64,000 nucleotides of DNA, taken from assembly GCF_027533645.1 (NCBI RefSeq), contig NZ_JAQAGY010000001.1:558001-622000 (forward strand), read 5' to 3'. The notes below the pieces were generated by a model. That model made no database searches and had not been told where the DNA came from. It saw nothing but the letters and a program-made list of their open reading frames with translations. Both the position numbers and the translations under genes were made by a program. Positions 1-10,400 of the stretch are shown here, one piece after another. This DNA is from Paenibacillus caseinilyticus. Its GTDB lineage: Bacteria > Bacillota > Bacilli > Paenibacillales > NBRC-103111. Every line of letters begins with the position of its first letter. Positions within the stretch are counted from its first letter, which is position 1.

Positions 1-82
1 TGATAAGTTTATCATACAATACTCACTTCGCCATTAGAAGCGGACAGACATGTCCTTCATTTGGAAGCCGGCATAACAAAGA

Positions 83-107
83 GGACGAACGGTCGAAACC
101 GTCGTCC
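83..107 (-). terminator. probable terminator of the dextranase gene
   Basis: A hairpin (GGACG, one bulged A, ACGGT, loop CGAA, then ACCGTCGTCC) lies about 25 bases past the dextranase stop codon. On the minus strand it is followed by a T-rich but not pure T run (CTCTTTGTTATG). This is intrinsic-terminator-like but weak. Confidence 0.5.
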
Positions 108-130
108 CCAAGCAGCGCAGGCAAACCAAT

Positions 131-2929
131 TTATTTTTTAACGATCTCCACACTATCAATCTGCAGGTTCGTATTGCCTGGAGCCGCTTGATAGAAGGCA
201 ATGTTCAGCGTTCCATTGGTGACGTTCGCCGTGCCGCTGATCTTGACGTAGCTGTCACCATGAGGAACATTGGCATACACTGCGTTTCCGCCGAAGCCCG
301 TAAGCTCCAACCGGCTGAGTGAAGGTGTTCCTGTGTTCTGCTTGACCATAGCCGTTACCGTATACGTGCCGTTCGCAAGACCAGTCAGGCTCTGGTCAAT
401 CTTCTGCTGATAACTGCTGTTCCCCCAGAAGTAAGCTTTGAAGCTGCCGCTGTTCGCATCGGCCCCATCTACTCCGGCACTCGTGCCTGTTACTCTCCAG
501 CCATTCAGATTGCCGCTTTCAAATCCGCCATTGGTTAAGGCAACAGGCGTAGTGCCAACGCCTGAGTCCCCACCGGTATCTCCGCCGCCGGTATCTCCGC
601 CTGCGGTACCTCCTGCAACCAGTTCAATGCTGTCGATCTGCAGGTTTGTATTGCCCGGAGCTTGCTGATAGAAACTGATCGTCAGCGTTCCATTGGTAAC
701 CGCTGCCGTACCGCTGATTTTGGCGTACCCATCGCCATGCGGGATCGCCTTCGTAACGGTAGTTCCGCCGAAGCCGGACAGCTCCAATCTGGAGACCGTT
801 GGTGTACCATTGCTCTGCTTCACCATCGCGTTAACCGTATACGTCTTGTTCTCCAGCTTGGTGACCGTCTGGGACAGCTTGCCTGTATAGGCATCCGGGC
901 TCCACATCCAGAACTTGCTGCCGCTTAATGCATCATTGGTGTCTACACCGTGGCTGCCTGTACCTGTGAAAGTCCAACCGGTTTCTCCGGATTCGAATCC
1001 GCCGTTAACCAGTGTACCTGTTGGTGTAGGGACTTGTCCTCCGTCATCATCATTGGGAGTAACATCCGGACTCATGTAGATCATGTTCCAGTACTCCAGG
1101 GAAGGAACGGTGAATTTGATGAAATTCCCGTTGCCGTCGCTGCCTTTGGTGAACGGCAGCTTCTGCGAGCGATTGTCTCTCGCGTCCGGGGAAGCTACCC
1201 AGAGGGAGTTGACCTCATTGCTCGGGTAGTATTTCACTTCGTAGTTGGAGATGGTCGTCGGTTTTTCTTTTTGACCGTCATTGGCTCTCCAATCATTGCG
1301 GCTAACGCCCAGCAGGTTGATCATTTGAATGATTTCATACTTGCTGTCCTTCTTGCCATAGGCCCAGATCTTGTTCGTATCGCCATTTGGACTGCTCGCA
1401 TATCCTGGCGTTTCGATGCGGTTTGAGGTTTCTGTCTGACCGTCACGCAGCAGGTTTTCGTAAGCTACGATAAAGTCATACAGCTTGGACTCGCGGTACT
1501 GGAGGTCTGCCGACATCACCAGATTCTGTGCCGGGAAGTACTCGTTGCTGAGCATGTTGCCGTTATCGCCGAGCTCCAGACGGGAACCGCCCGCTGCATA
1601 TACGGCAGCATCCGTCAGCAGGACTGCAGAGGTATTGAACTCACGCCCCGGATTCGCTTTGCCATAGTCATAGCTCATATATGCCGGTACGACGAGCGAT
1701 TTGCCTCCGCTTTCTCTTCTGGACTGCTCCACTTCTTTTCTCAGAGAAGCGTAAGTGTCATAGAGCTGACCCTCGCTGTCTCTGTCCCATGGCCACATTT
1801 CCGAATAGATGACATCTACGTTCGCTTTGTTAACGTTCTCTATTCCTTGTGCGCCAACTGGATTGAATGACAGGTATTTGCTGCCTATCGAGGCTTTGGC
1901 TGCATTCAGGAACTCCGTATACGTATCCTTGACGTACAGCGTCTGACCATCTGAGGTTTTCATCTTGCCCCACTCGCCTACGGTATCTCCGTGCCAACCA
2001 TCAAATTCAAACGACTGGAATACTTTTTGCTGCTGGGCAAAAATATAATTCTGCCATTCCTTATTTCTCATATTGAAGAAGTATAGATGTGTAATCCCCG
2101 TTGGTGTGGAATCAGCCATCTTGAAGGAGAATTGCCCGGTTCCCCTTGGATTGTCATCGGCATAGTAGAGAGCCCAGTCCTGCTTCACTCCATCCTTATC
2201 GTAGCCATTTGTAGCCGCATACACCATGTTGTAGGCCATATTAACCATGCCTGCTGATTTGGCCTTCGAAATGTAGTTGCGGATTGTATTGCCATAGATG
2301 AGCCGGCCGGACCAGTCATTCCATATATCCAGGTTATCGCCGATAGGCTTATGGTGGCGGTATTTCCAGTCATAATACTGCAGGGCATTGATGTGATAGT
2401 TTTTCAGTTTGTCGACCCGACCCGCGGTGTCTACATTTTCTCTGAAATCCCATACGTAACCATAGCGAGGGAACTTTACCCATGAGGACGATACATCCAC
2501 ACCAACGGTGTCGGAGTCCAGCAGCTTGCCTGCCGCATCGCGGATATACACTTCGAGCAGATAGCCTTTGAAGTCATTGCCTGGTGCTTTCCAATCCACT
2601 GCCAGCATGAGATCCGAGTTGTTCTTCAGATCAAGAGCTCTGGTGATTGTCGACCCGACCTGCTGACCCAGATGCTTGGCCTTTACTTCCACCTTGCCGC
2701 CCGTAACATCCAGACCGAGTCTGTTCTTGATATCAATCCGCAGCTGGACGGTAGAGTTGGGGCTGTACATGGACTTGTCCGTAGTAACGTCATAGAGCAT
2801 TTTACCTGTGCTTGCAGCAAATACGCTGCTGGTAAGCGGACTGCTAGGCAGGAAGGCTCCGGCGTTCGACAAGAGCATAGCGCCAGCCATCACTGCGGCA
2901 AATTTGCGTCTTACATGAATTTTTTTCAC
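131..2929 (-). CDS. secreted GH66 dextranase with two C-terminal carbohydrate-binding-like modules
   Basis: This gene encodes an extracellular endo-dextranase-type enzyme that cuts alpha-1,6-glucan chains. A signal peptide covers about residues 1-39. An N-terminal beta-sandwich comes next, then the GH66 barrel. The predicted nucleophile is D315 in WHGDTVG and the acid/base is E377 in YSEMW. The barrel ends near residue 625 and lacks the CBM35 insertion found in cyclising GH66 enzymes, which favours dextranase over CITase. Two similar beta-sandwich modules follow (about 639-774 and 797-932, each opening NGGFESG), joined by a Gly/Asp/Thr linker. No SLH domain is present, so the product is probably released. 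The longest frame starts at 2950, but GTG at 2929 is preferred: AAAGGTGAG precedes it at good spacing and a normal signal peptide (KKIHVRRKFAAV) begins there. An AraC-type site lies upstream. Confidence 0.9.
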   Translation of the reverse strand: MKKIHVRRKFAAVMAGAMLLSNAGAFLPSSPLTSSVFAASTGKMLYDVTTDKSMYSPNSTVQLRIDIKNRLGLDVTGGKVEVKAKHLGQQVGSTITRALDLKNNSDLMLAVDWKAPGNDFKGYLLEVYIRDAAGKLLDSDTVGVDVSSSWVKFPRYGYVWDFRENVDTAGRVDKLKNYHINALQYYDWKYRHHKPIGDNLDIWNDWSGRLIYGNTIRNYISKAKSAGMVNMAYNMVYAATNGYDKDGVKQDWALYYADDNPRGTGQFSFKMADSTPTGITHLYFFNMRNKEWQNYIFAQQQKVFQSFEFDGWHGDTVGEWGKMKTSDGQTLYVKDTYTEFLNAAKASIGSKYLSFNPVGAQGIENVNKANVDVIYSEMWPWDRDSEGQLYDTYASLRKEVEQSRRESGGKSLVVPAYMSYDYGKANPGREFNTSAVLLTDAAVYAAGGSRLELGDNGNMLSNEYFPAQNLVMSADLQYRESKLYDFIVAYENLLRDGQTETSNRIETPGYASSPNGDTNKIWAYGKKDSKYEIIQMINLLGVSRNDWRANDGQKEKPTTISNYEVKYYPSNEVNSLWVASPDARDNRSQKLPFTKGSDGNGNFIKFTVPSLEYWNMIYMSPDVTPNDDDGGQVPTPTGTLVNGGFESGETGWTFTGTGSHGVDTNDALSGSKFWMWSPDAYTGKLSQTVTKLENKTYTVNAMVKQSNGTPTVSRLELSGFGGTTVTKAIPHGDGYAKISGTAAVTNGTLTISFYQQAPGNTNLQIDSIELVAGGTAGGDTGGGDTGGDSGVGTTPVALTNGGFESGNLNGWRVTGTSAGVDGADANSGSFKAYFWGNSSYQQKIDQSLTGLANGTYTVTAMVKQNTGTPSLSRLELTGFGGNAVYANVPHGDSYVKISGTANVTNGTLNIAFYQAAPGNTNLQIDSVEIVKK

Positions 2930-3048
2930 AATTACACTCACCTTTACCATAGGAGATATTCGGTTATGCTGCTTATTGGGGCTGCTGCTTAGTGAACTTA
3001 CTGCTCTTCCTGATTATTGGCGGTCTATCATCTCCTCTCCTTGTTCTA

Positions 3049-3103
3049 ATCATATCAAGTCCCAATGGAAAACAGGTGCATTATTGTCCTCAAAAGGTGC
3101 ATT
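3049..3103 (-). promoter_or_regulatory. predicted AraC-activated promoter of the dextranase gene
   Basis: On the minus strand the 9-mer AATGCACCT occurs twice (3095-3103 and 3074-3082), exactly 21 bp or two helical turns apart. A -10-like TATGAT (3049-3054) lies 19 bp downstream of the proximal copy. The proximal repeat therefore occupies the -35 position, the usual layout for activation by AraC-family proteins. The adjacent AraC gene is the obvious candidate regulator. The repeats are read directly; the assignment is inference. Confidence 0.6.
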
Positions 3104-3193
3104 TTTGTATGCCCCTAGAAAATAAACACCCCCTCTCCTATAACGACCGCTGCCTTCAAGGCTTACTTCGGCCTGCAGCGACATCAGCATCAA

Positions 3194-4339
3194 TCACTGA
3201 CTTCCGGATTCCCTGCCGCTTGGCTGCTGCTCACGGTATTCCTGCGGCGTCTGTCCGGTCATTTTTTTGAACAGCCTGCTGAAATATTTCACATCATTGA
3301 AGCCTGATTCCTCAGCGACTTCATAAATTTTATATTCATTCTGCAGCAGCAGCCGCTTGGCCTCCGTGATTCGCAGCTCATGGATATAATCAATGAAGGA
3401 GCTTCCGGTATGTTTTTTGAAGAGGATCGAGAAATAGCTGCGGCTTAAATGCACATGATCGGCAACTTCCTGTAAATGAATCTCTTCCTTGTACCTTTGC
3501 TTCATGTAATCGACTGCTTTTTCTATTAATGTCCAAGTTGCCCCCGGGTTCAGCTTTCCCAAATCCGCAAGCACCGTCATGAGCAGCTCTTCCAGCTGGT
3601 CCAGTGTCTCCATTTGCCGAATCCTCTCGATTAGCTCAGGCAGCGCTGCTGTACTGCCCTGCGTATACATGAAAGAGGACATGATCTGGCTTGCCTCCAT
3701 CTTGACGCGCTCCGCACTCTTAATCTCCCCTCGCCATTGCTTCATCTTTACCTCTATCACTTCCGCCATATTAGCTCCCGAATATTTGGATTTTGCCTGC
3801 TCGGCGGCCGTCTCTTTGCTGCGGCTTCCATCCAGCTCGAATACTCGGCCGATTCCTCTGAAAAAGCGCTTTTGAATGACCTGACGGCTCGCAGCATATC
3901 CAGTAGCAAGCTGCTCACGTCCCCGAATGATCGTGTAGCCCAGTGAGCAATTCACCCGCAGGCGCGCTTCCACGCGCTGATGAAAACGGTGAACGAGCGA
4001 CATTTCCCCTTCCTGCAATGGGAATACAGCAAAGATGGCTTCTCCCCCTATAGCAGCGGCAACTCCATCCTGGAATTCAGTGTAGAATAAGCCCGAGAGC
4101 TCCTCAAACATCAGATCAAGATACGCTTGACCATGCGACTCCCTCCATTCATCCCTGCGGTCAATCAGGATGTGCATACAGACACAACGGCCCGACAGCC
4201 AGCGAAGTTCCTGCAGCTCCGCAGTGCCTGGCCGGCTTACATAACGCTTCAGCTCCTGTTCGTATCTCTTTCTCCTCACCATGACACCGTGGCCTAGGAA
4301 ATCATAAGTCTGCAGTCCGAGTCTCTCCTGTGTCTTCAT
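3194..4339 (-). CDS. AraC-family transcriptional regulator of the dextran locus
   Basis: A cytoplasmic regulator of about 381 residues. The C-terminal hundred residues hold the two helix-turn-helix motifs of the AraC family (IHLQEVADHVHLSRSYFS... and YKIYEVAEESGFNDVKYFSRLF). The N-terminal 270 residues have no receiver Asp pocket; they resemble the linker part of YesN-type regulators. It is therefore a stand-alone regulator rather than a phospho-responsive one. The longest frame opens at 4360, but ATG at 4339 has a perfect AGGAGG eight bases upstream. The gene sits between the two GH66 genes on the same strand, just after the giant enzyme's terminator. Its target is probably the 21-bp direct repeat before the dextranase gene. 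Confidence 0.85.
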   Translation of the reverse strand: MKTQERLGLQTYDFLGHGVMVRRKRYEQELKRYVSRPGTAELQELRWLSGRCVCMHILIDRRDEWRESHGQAYLDLMFEELSGLFYTEFQDGVAAAIGGEAIFAVFPLQEGEMSLVHRFHQRVEARLRVNCSLGYTIIRGREQLATGYAASRQVIQKRFFRGIGRVFELDGSRSKETAAEQAKSKYSGANMAEVIEVKMKQWRGEIKSAERVKMEASQIMSSFMYTQGSTAALPELIERIRQMETLDQLEELLMTVLADLGKLNPGATWTLIEKAVDYMKQRYKEEIHLQEVADHVHLSRSYFSILFKKHTGSSFIDYIHELRITEAKRLLLQNEYKIYEVAEESGFNDVKYFSRLFKKMTGQTPQEYREQQPSGRESGSQ

Positions 4340-4373
4340 CAAAGATTCCTCCTCTATCATGGTTCAGCAAAGG

Positions 4374-4416
4374 AAAAAAAGCGCGACAAGCCAACTTTCG
4401 TGCGGCCTGTCGCGCT
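4374..4416 (-). terminator. intrinsic terminator of the giant GH66 gene
   Basis: A 13-bp stem with one mismatch (AGCGCGACAAGCC at 4380-4392 against GGCCTGTCGCGCT at 4404-4416) is followed on the minus strand by seven T residues (4374-4380). It separates the 2232-residue enzyme gene from the araC gene. Confidence 0.85.
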
Positions 4417-4421
4417 CAACA

Positions 4422-7400
4422 TTACATCTTGCTCTGCTGCAGCAGTCTATATATGACTGCTGACACTTCGGCTCTCATGGATCGTTTCTGAGGAGCAAAC
4501 ATGCCATCTTCTCTTCCTTCCATAAGACCTGCCTCCGTTACAGCCCTAACCGCTTTGGCAGCCCAATCCGAAATGCTTCCGCTGTCAGCGAACTCCAGCG
4601 AGACACGATGTGAATCATGCTCCTTATGGCCCGGGGTTGAATGAAGTACGCGGGACACAATGACGGCCATTTCTTCTCTTGTAATGGGGGCATGGGGCAT
4701 AAACAGCTCGCTCGTACGCCCCGTAACCCATCCCTGCTGACCTGCTGCTGCGACCGCATCCGCATACCAGGTATCAGCCGCAACATCCTGGAACCCAGCT
4801 GCTGTCTGTGCTTTTAAGCCAAAAGCTCTTGCCAGCATCGTTACAAACTCTGCCCGTGTTGTGGTGCCGTTTGGTTCAAAGCTGTTGTTGCTTCGACCCT
4901 GCACTACTTGTCTGGAGGCCAGAACTTCGATTGGGCGGTGTGCCCAGTGTAGGGCACCCACATCCTGGAACCCCTGCTTCCAAATCAATGGAGCATAGGT
5001 GCTGAAATGATGCAGCGGAACGGTGAGAACACGCGCAGCTTCATCATATTTCCCGCCTGCATATTCCCAGTTCTTGGCCAGTTCATTGTAGTAATAAAGA
5101 CCAATTAGTTCCTCATCTACATCATTCCGTTCAATTCCGATTTCCAGCTGAACCGGCTGCTCGAACGGGGCATCCAGTTTCTTGAACGCCTGTCCATTTT
5201 GCAGTCCGATCTCGAACTGCATGACACCGCCAGCCTGGATCGCAGTCAATCCCATGACTCCCTTCAGGATAGCGAGTGCAGCATCCTTGGCCGCCGTGGA
5301 GACTTCACCCACGTGAATGGTGATCCCGTCCCCTGGCGTTTTGGAGAGCGTACGGAGTTGTTTGAACAGCTCCGCTGGAAGGATCAGCTTCACGCCTTCC
5401 TTGACAAGCTCTACACTACCCGTTCCGACCAACTCATCCGCATTCAACGGCAGCCGGACTGTATTCTCATCTTTCTTCAGCTTCACTACACTGCTGCCAT
5501 CCTTGGTGATCGAGGCCAGGCTTACGGCTACTTCAGCCCCCGGCTTGGCAGGAGTGGACGGAACTGGCGAACCCGATGAACCTGTACCTGTGCCAGGTTC
5601 TGTATCATTATCGGATCCTGAGTCAGACCCCCCCGTATCTGATCCTGGGTCAGTACCGTCTGTATCCGTTCCTGGGTCAGTACCGTCTGTATCCGTTCCT
5701 GGGTCAGTACCGCCTGAATCCGGCGCTGTCCCTGTCGGTGCCTTGCTTACAAACACCATGTTCCAATACTCGAGCGTCGGCATTTCAAACACAATCTTAG
5801 TGCCGTCCCAAGTGTATGGCAGCACCTCAAACATACCGCCTGCACGATCGGGGGATGCGCCGAACACTTTCAGATTTGGCGCCTGACTTTGCGTTACCCC
5901 TACCTCGTAAGCGACTTTCAGCTTCTCAGCATGGACTGGCTCTGCAGCCGCATTGCGCCAGTTGGAGTCGTTGCCCAGCAAATTGACAAAATTCAGAACA
6001 TCATAAGATCCAAATCCGGCTTTACCTTTCGTTTTCCTTGCTACGGCGAGCAGCGCATCCTCTTTGCCATCCTTGCTCGTGGTAACCGTCTGGCCTTCTG
6101 CGTCCGTTACCGAGATGATCGCATTCTTATCTTCCACACTGTCGAACAGCAGATTCTCGTAAGCCGCATAGAACTTATAGTAATCCTTGAGCGATTCTTT
6201 GAGAGAAGTCTTCATCTTCTTGCTTCGGTTCGGATAGTATTCATGAGCCAGCATGTTCGGACCTTCCTCGAACGATTCCGCCGTGCCCAGCTCAATATGC
6301 GTGGCCCCGAAGGCTCCGAGCACCGCGTCCATCAGGCGAACGGAGGGTTCATTGAAGAATCCGATCGTCATGCTCCGCAGATCAATCGTTCCGTGGCTGT
6401 CTTCTCCATGCTTCAAGGTAACTTTGTGCTTCCCTGCAGCCAGGTAAGGAACAATATAGTATATATCTTCGTCAAATGTCGTCCGGCTGCCTGTGGATCT
6501 GAAACCAAGCTCCGTAACCTTTTCTCCGTCAATGTACAGATCCTTGGAAGCCACAGCGCCTGCATTGGCATAGGTGAAGATCAGGGAAGTTTCTCCCGCC
6601 TGTTCGATGTCCACATCGAAGGTCACTTCATCGCCTGCATGCCCAAAATTCAGCAGCAGATCTTTGTAGAGCGTCATGGCAGGTGTGGCATCCGCTTTTT
6701 CCCCGTCAATACGGATGGAGCCCACCTGGAGATAATCCAGATCGATACCGTAATCGTCATGTCCATCAAGCTGCAGCGTGATGATATTGCTTCCCTGCTG
6801 GAGCTGAACGCCAGGAGTCACAAGGGTGGACCAGTCAGCTCCATTGACGAACGCCAGCTCCTCTACCCGCTGTCCATTCACATAGAGATTGCGGACCGCA
6901 TCTTGTCCCGACACGGCATTATTCCTATAGGTCCATGTCAAATCCTGTGCTCCTGCTTCATTGAGCTTCACCTCGAAGTGCAGGAAATCGTTCTCATCGT
7001 CGAAGCCCGACGCAAAACCCTGCGTGAACCGGACTCCTTCGGCGCCGCCAGAGAATACCGCAGCCTCCGCTTCATACTCCCGGTCGCCTACGACTACACT
7101 GTCCAGGTTGATATACTGACGGTCAGAGGCTACCACCAGCTCAAGCGTGTGCTCACCTGGTGTCAGTGCAGCCGCTAGGGATCTCTCGGCCATACCTCCG
7201 GACCAACCGCCAGGGGTTTGGCCGAACGTCACGTCATCTGCGGCCTGTACTCCGTCTACGAACAGATCGAACTTCGGATTGTTATCTGTCCTGTAACGGA
7301 ATATCACCTGCTCAACAGCTTCGGCAGCATTCACCTGGAAGGTTACCTTCTGGCCGACGAGACCATGGTTATCGGTTCGGCCAAGCTCTGTTGTAATACT

Positions 7401-10400
7401 GCCGGTTTTAGCCACGACTGGCTGCCATACGGTCTTGCCAGACTCGGCTTCAAAAGTCACATTGCCCATTTCAAAGGAGTCGATGGCGAGCCCTGAGCCT
7501 GCCTCGGTCGCCTGCTCCATCTGGATCATGAGCGAGTGCGTCAGCTGTCCGCCCGGGACATACACATCCGGAATCGTGAGCTTCGTCCAATCGCTGCTTG
7601 CCCCAAACTCAAAAGTGCCCAGCTTTTTACCGTTGAGATAAATTGCTCTCTTCGAGACTTCTCCCGGATTCCGGTAATTCACCACGAGATCGTGTGTCTG
7701 ATTACCCGTTATGGCACTCAGCTCAAGTGTGAGGGAATCTCCCTTTTGCCCAAAGCTGTCGATATAGCCTACAGTTGACCATTTCGTCTCAACTACCGCA
7801 CTGCCTCCCCGTACAACGGATGGGGCTTCCGCTTCCGTAACAACCTCATCCAGTGTGAGGTTATCGATGACAATCGACTCGTCACTGCTGCTCTTCTGGA
7901 ATAATCTCAGCACATTCGTACCCGCTGCAAAGCTGACCGGCACGGACATCTGGCTCCAGGTATTGCTTGTATTCGAGAACATGATGTTCTGTGAAACGCC
8001 GTTCACCTGCAGGGTATACTCGAGTGCCGCATTCGACCGGTACGCGATATGCAGAGGGGCGTGACCCGCATCCGTACGGTTTACATTCAGCTGGATGAAG
8101 TCCCCGCTGTCGCCGAAGCCAGCCGTGGACTGTGCCGTCTTCCCCACACCATGTGTGCGGGTTTCCGGAGCCTCGGATTCCAGCTTGCGTCCTGCGGACA
8201 ATGCGTGGAGATTCAGCCACGTATTCGCATTCTCCGAACGCACGTTTACGGAATGATACCCTGGCGTCAGATGAACGGTCTGTTCGACCATTCCCCACCA
8301 GCCATCGTACCAGTTATTCGCAGGCAGGCTGATCTGAGTATCCGTTCCGTCAATGGTCAAGGGTGCTGTCTGGGCATTCCCGGTACGATACCATAAGCCC
8401 AGGTTGTAGTCACCCTCTGCTGCCGCATAGACCTGGAAGGTCACCGAATTGCCTGCAGCTCCGTTGAAGTCATCTGTCTTGGCCTCTGCGTCAGTGGAGG
8501 CATTGACCTTCACGCCGCCGTTCAGCTTCACACGCGGTGTACCGTTCACAGCTCTCTGATCATTGACCAGGATCATCTCGCTGCCGGTCAGAATTCCGTC
8601 TAGGTTCAGGTACTGTCCATTCGTTGTCAGGGACAGTTTGACTTGGTTCGTTCCTGCGTTCACTGGAACCAGGATCTTCTTCCAGCTCCAGTACGTGTTA
8701 CCTGCTTCGCCTTCCCAGCCGCCGGTCGGAGTGAATGTCACTTCTTCGGGAAGCTGGGTGCCATTCACGGTTACGGCTGCCTTCGGCGTATTCTGTGAAG
8801 CATATTGGAACACAATCTCCTGCATACCCGCCGTACCCGACACAACATCAAATTCAATGGAGTCCGGTGCCCGGTTCAAGTTCTTCACATAGGAGGCATC
8901 CATCACTCCCGGATGGACTTGAATCTGTGCTTCCCGGCTCGGCTTCCAGCCGAAGAGGGCTTTTTCCGCCTCATACCGGGTATCGCCAACCTGCAGGTAG
9001 TTTACATTCATGCCGGTATCCGGCGCGCCGCCCACTCGCAGCGTCACTTTATTCGTGCCCGCCTTGAGCGGCAGTGTCATCGGTTTGCTGTTTTTGAAGG
9101 TTTCCCACCCGCCGGTCGCCGGGAAGGACGCGCCCTGCGAGACTAGCTCGTCATTCACCAGAACATCCCGCTGCACAGCAGCCGCTGCTATGCCGTAGCT
9201 GACAGAGACCGGATAGCTGCCATCGGCAGGTGCCTGAACATCGAAGGTAATGTAGTCGCCGTCCGTTTCAAAGAAGAACACGTTGCCGAAGCGGTCCACC
9301 CGGCAGCTCACCAGCTCGGCGTACTCCGCCTCATACTCCTTGACCCCTCCTTGGCCAGCGACCTCAAGGGAGTCGACGTTGAGCCACAAGCCTGTGGAAT
9401 TCAGCTGCAGCACGATCTGGTTGCTGCCCGCCTTCAAATCCGCCTTGATCGTCTTCTGAGCACGGGGATTGCCCCATCCCGTATTCTCATCAAACAGAAT
9501 GGACGACACCGCTTCCGTACCGTTAACCGTCACTCTTCCGTCCGGACTCCCGCCTGCGTTGGCGTGTCCATACTTCAGGGTCAGATCGTAGGTACCCGCC
9601 GCATCCGCTTGTACGGTCCAGACTATCTTGTCTTCATTCTTGATTCCAAAATCGCCGACCCAGCCGGCTATGGAGTTGATTCGGGATTGAAACTCCACCG
9701 TCTTGGGAAGTCCTTCTACATTGGACACTGCGTAGTTGTCGCCGGCGGCCTGTTTATAGTTCATATAGCCGGCGATGACCATAGCCTTGCCGCCATTTTT
9801 GGATTGGGTATCTTCAATGACGCCTTTCACATCCTGATAGTTGTCCCGGTTCGTCCAGATTTCGCTGTAATCAAAATCCGTTTTGGTACCCGGACTTGGT
9901 ACATCCGCGTATTCCTGGCTCCCTCCAACCATATTAAAAGTCACATGGCTCTTCGTTGGATCGTTCTGAACCAGAGAATCCTTAACGGAGTTAATCAGTG
10001 AATCGTAATCCTTGGAGTAGTAGCGCTCCTGACCATCATAGCTGTACAGGAAGTCATTGTCATTGGCGCCCCATTGATCCAGATGAATGCCATCGAACTT
10101 AAAATCATTCACCGAGCGGTTATATTCCTTGTTAATGTAAGCCTGCCATCCCGGATGACCCGGATCCTGCATATAGAGTCCCGTGTTCACCCAGTCAAAG
10201 TAAAATCCGTTCTGATACTTGATCGGATCCGGGTTCGGAAATTGGGTATTCTTGTTATATAGCCCCCACTCCTTCTTGACTCCATAATCCTCATAATGCT
10301 CACGAGCCGCATAGTTCATCTGGTAGGCCATAGCAGCCGATCCATACTTCTGCGAGGCCTCTATCTGCTGCTTCACGGCCTGGGGATAGATAGGTCTGCC

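Noticed and set aside
5644-5724. Possible CRISPR-like repeat
   Set aside because: The units are contiguous with no spacers and are in frame inside a protein linker. No CRISPR array or cas gene was seen anywhere in the window.
5889-7178. 429-residue open frame on the plus strand
   Set aside because: It is antisense to the CBM-module array of the giant GH66 gene and has no domain of its own.
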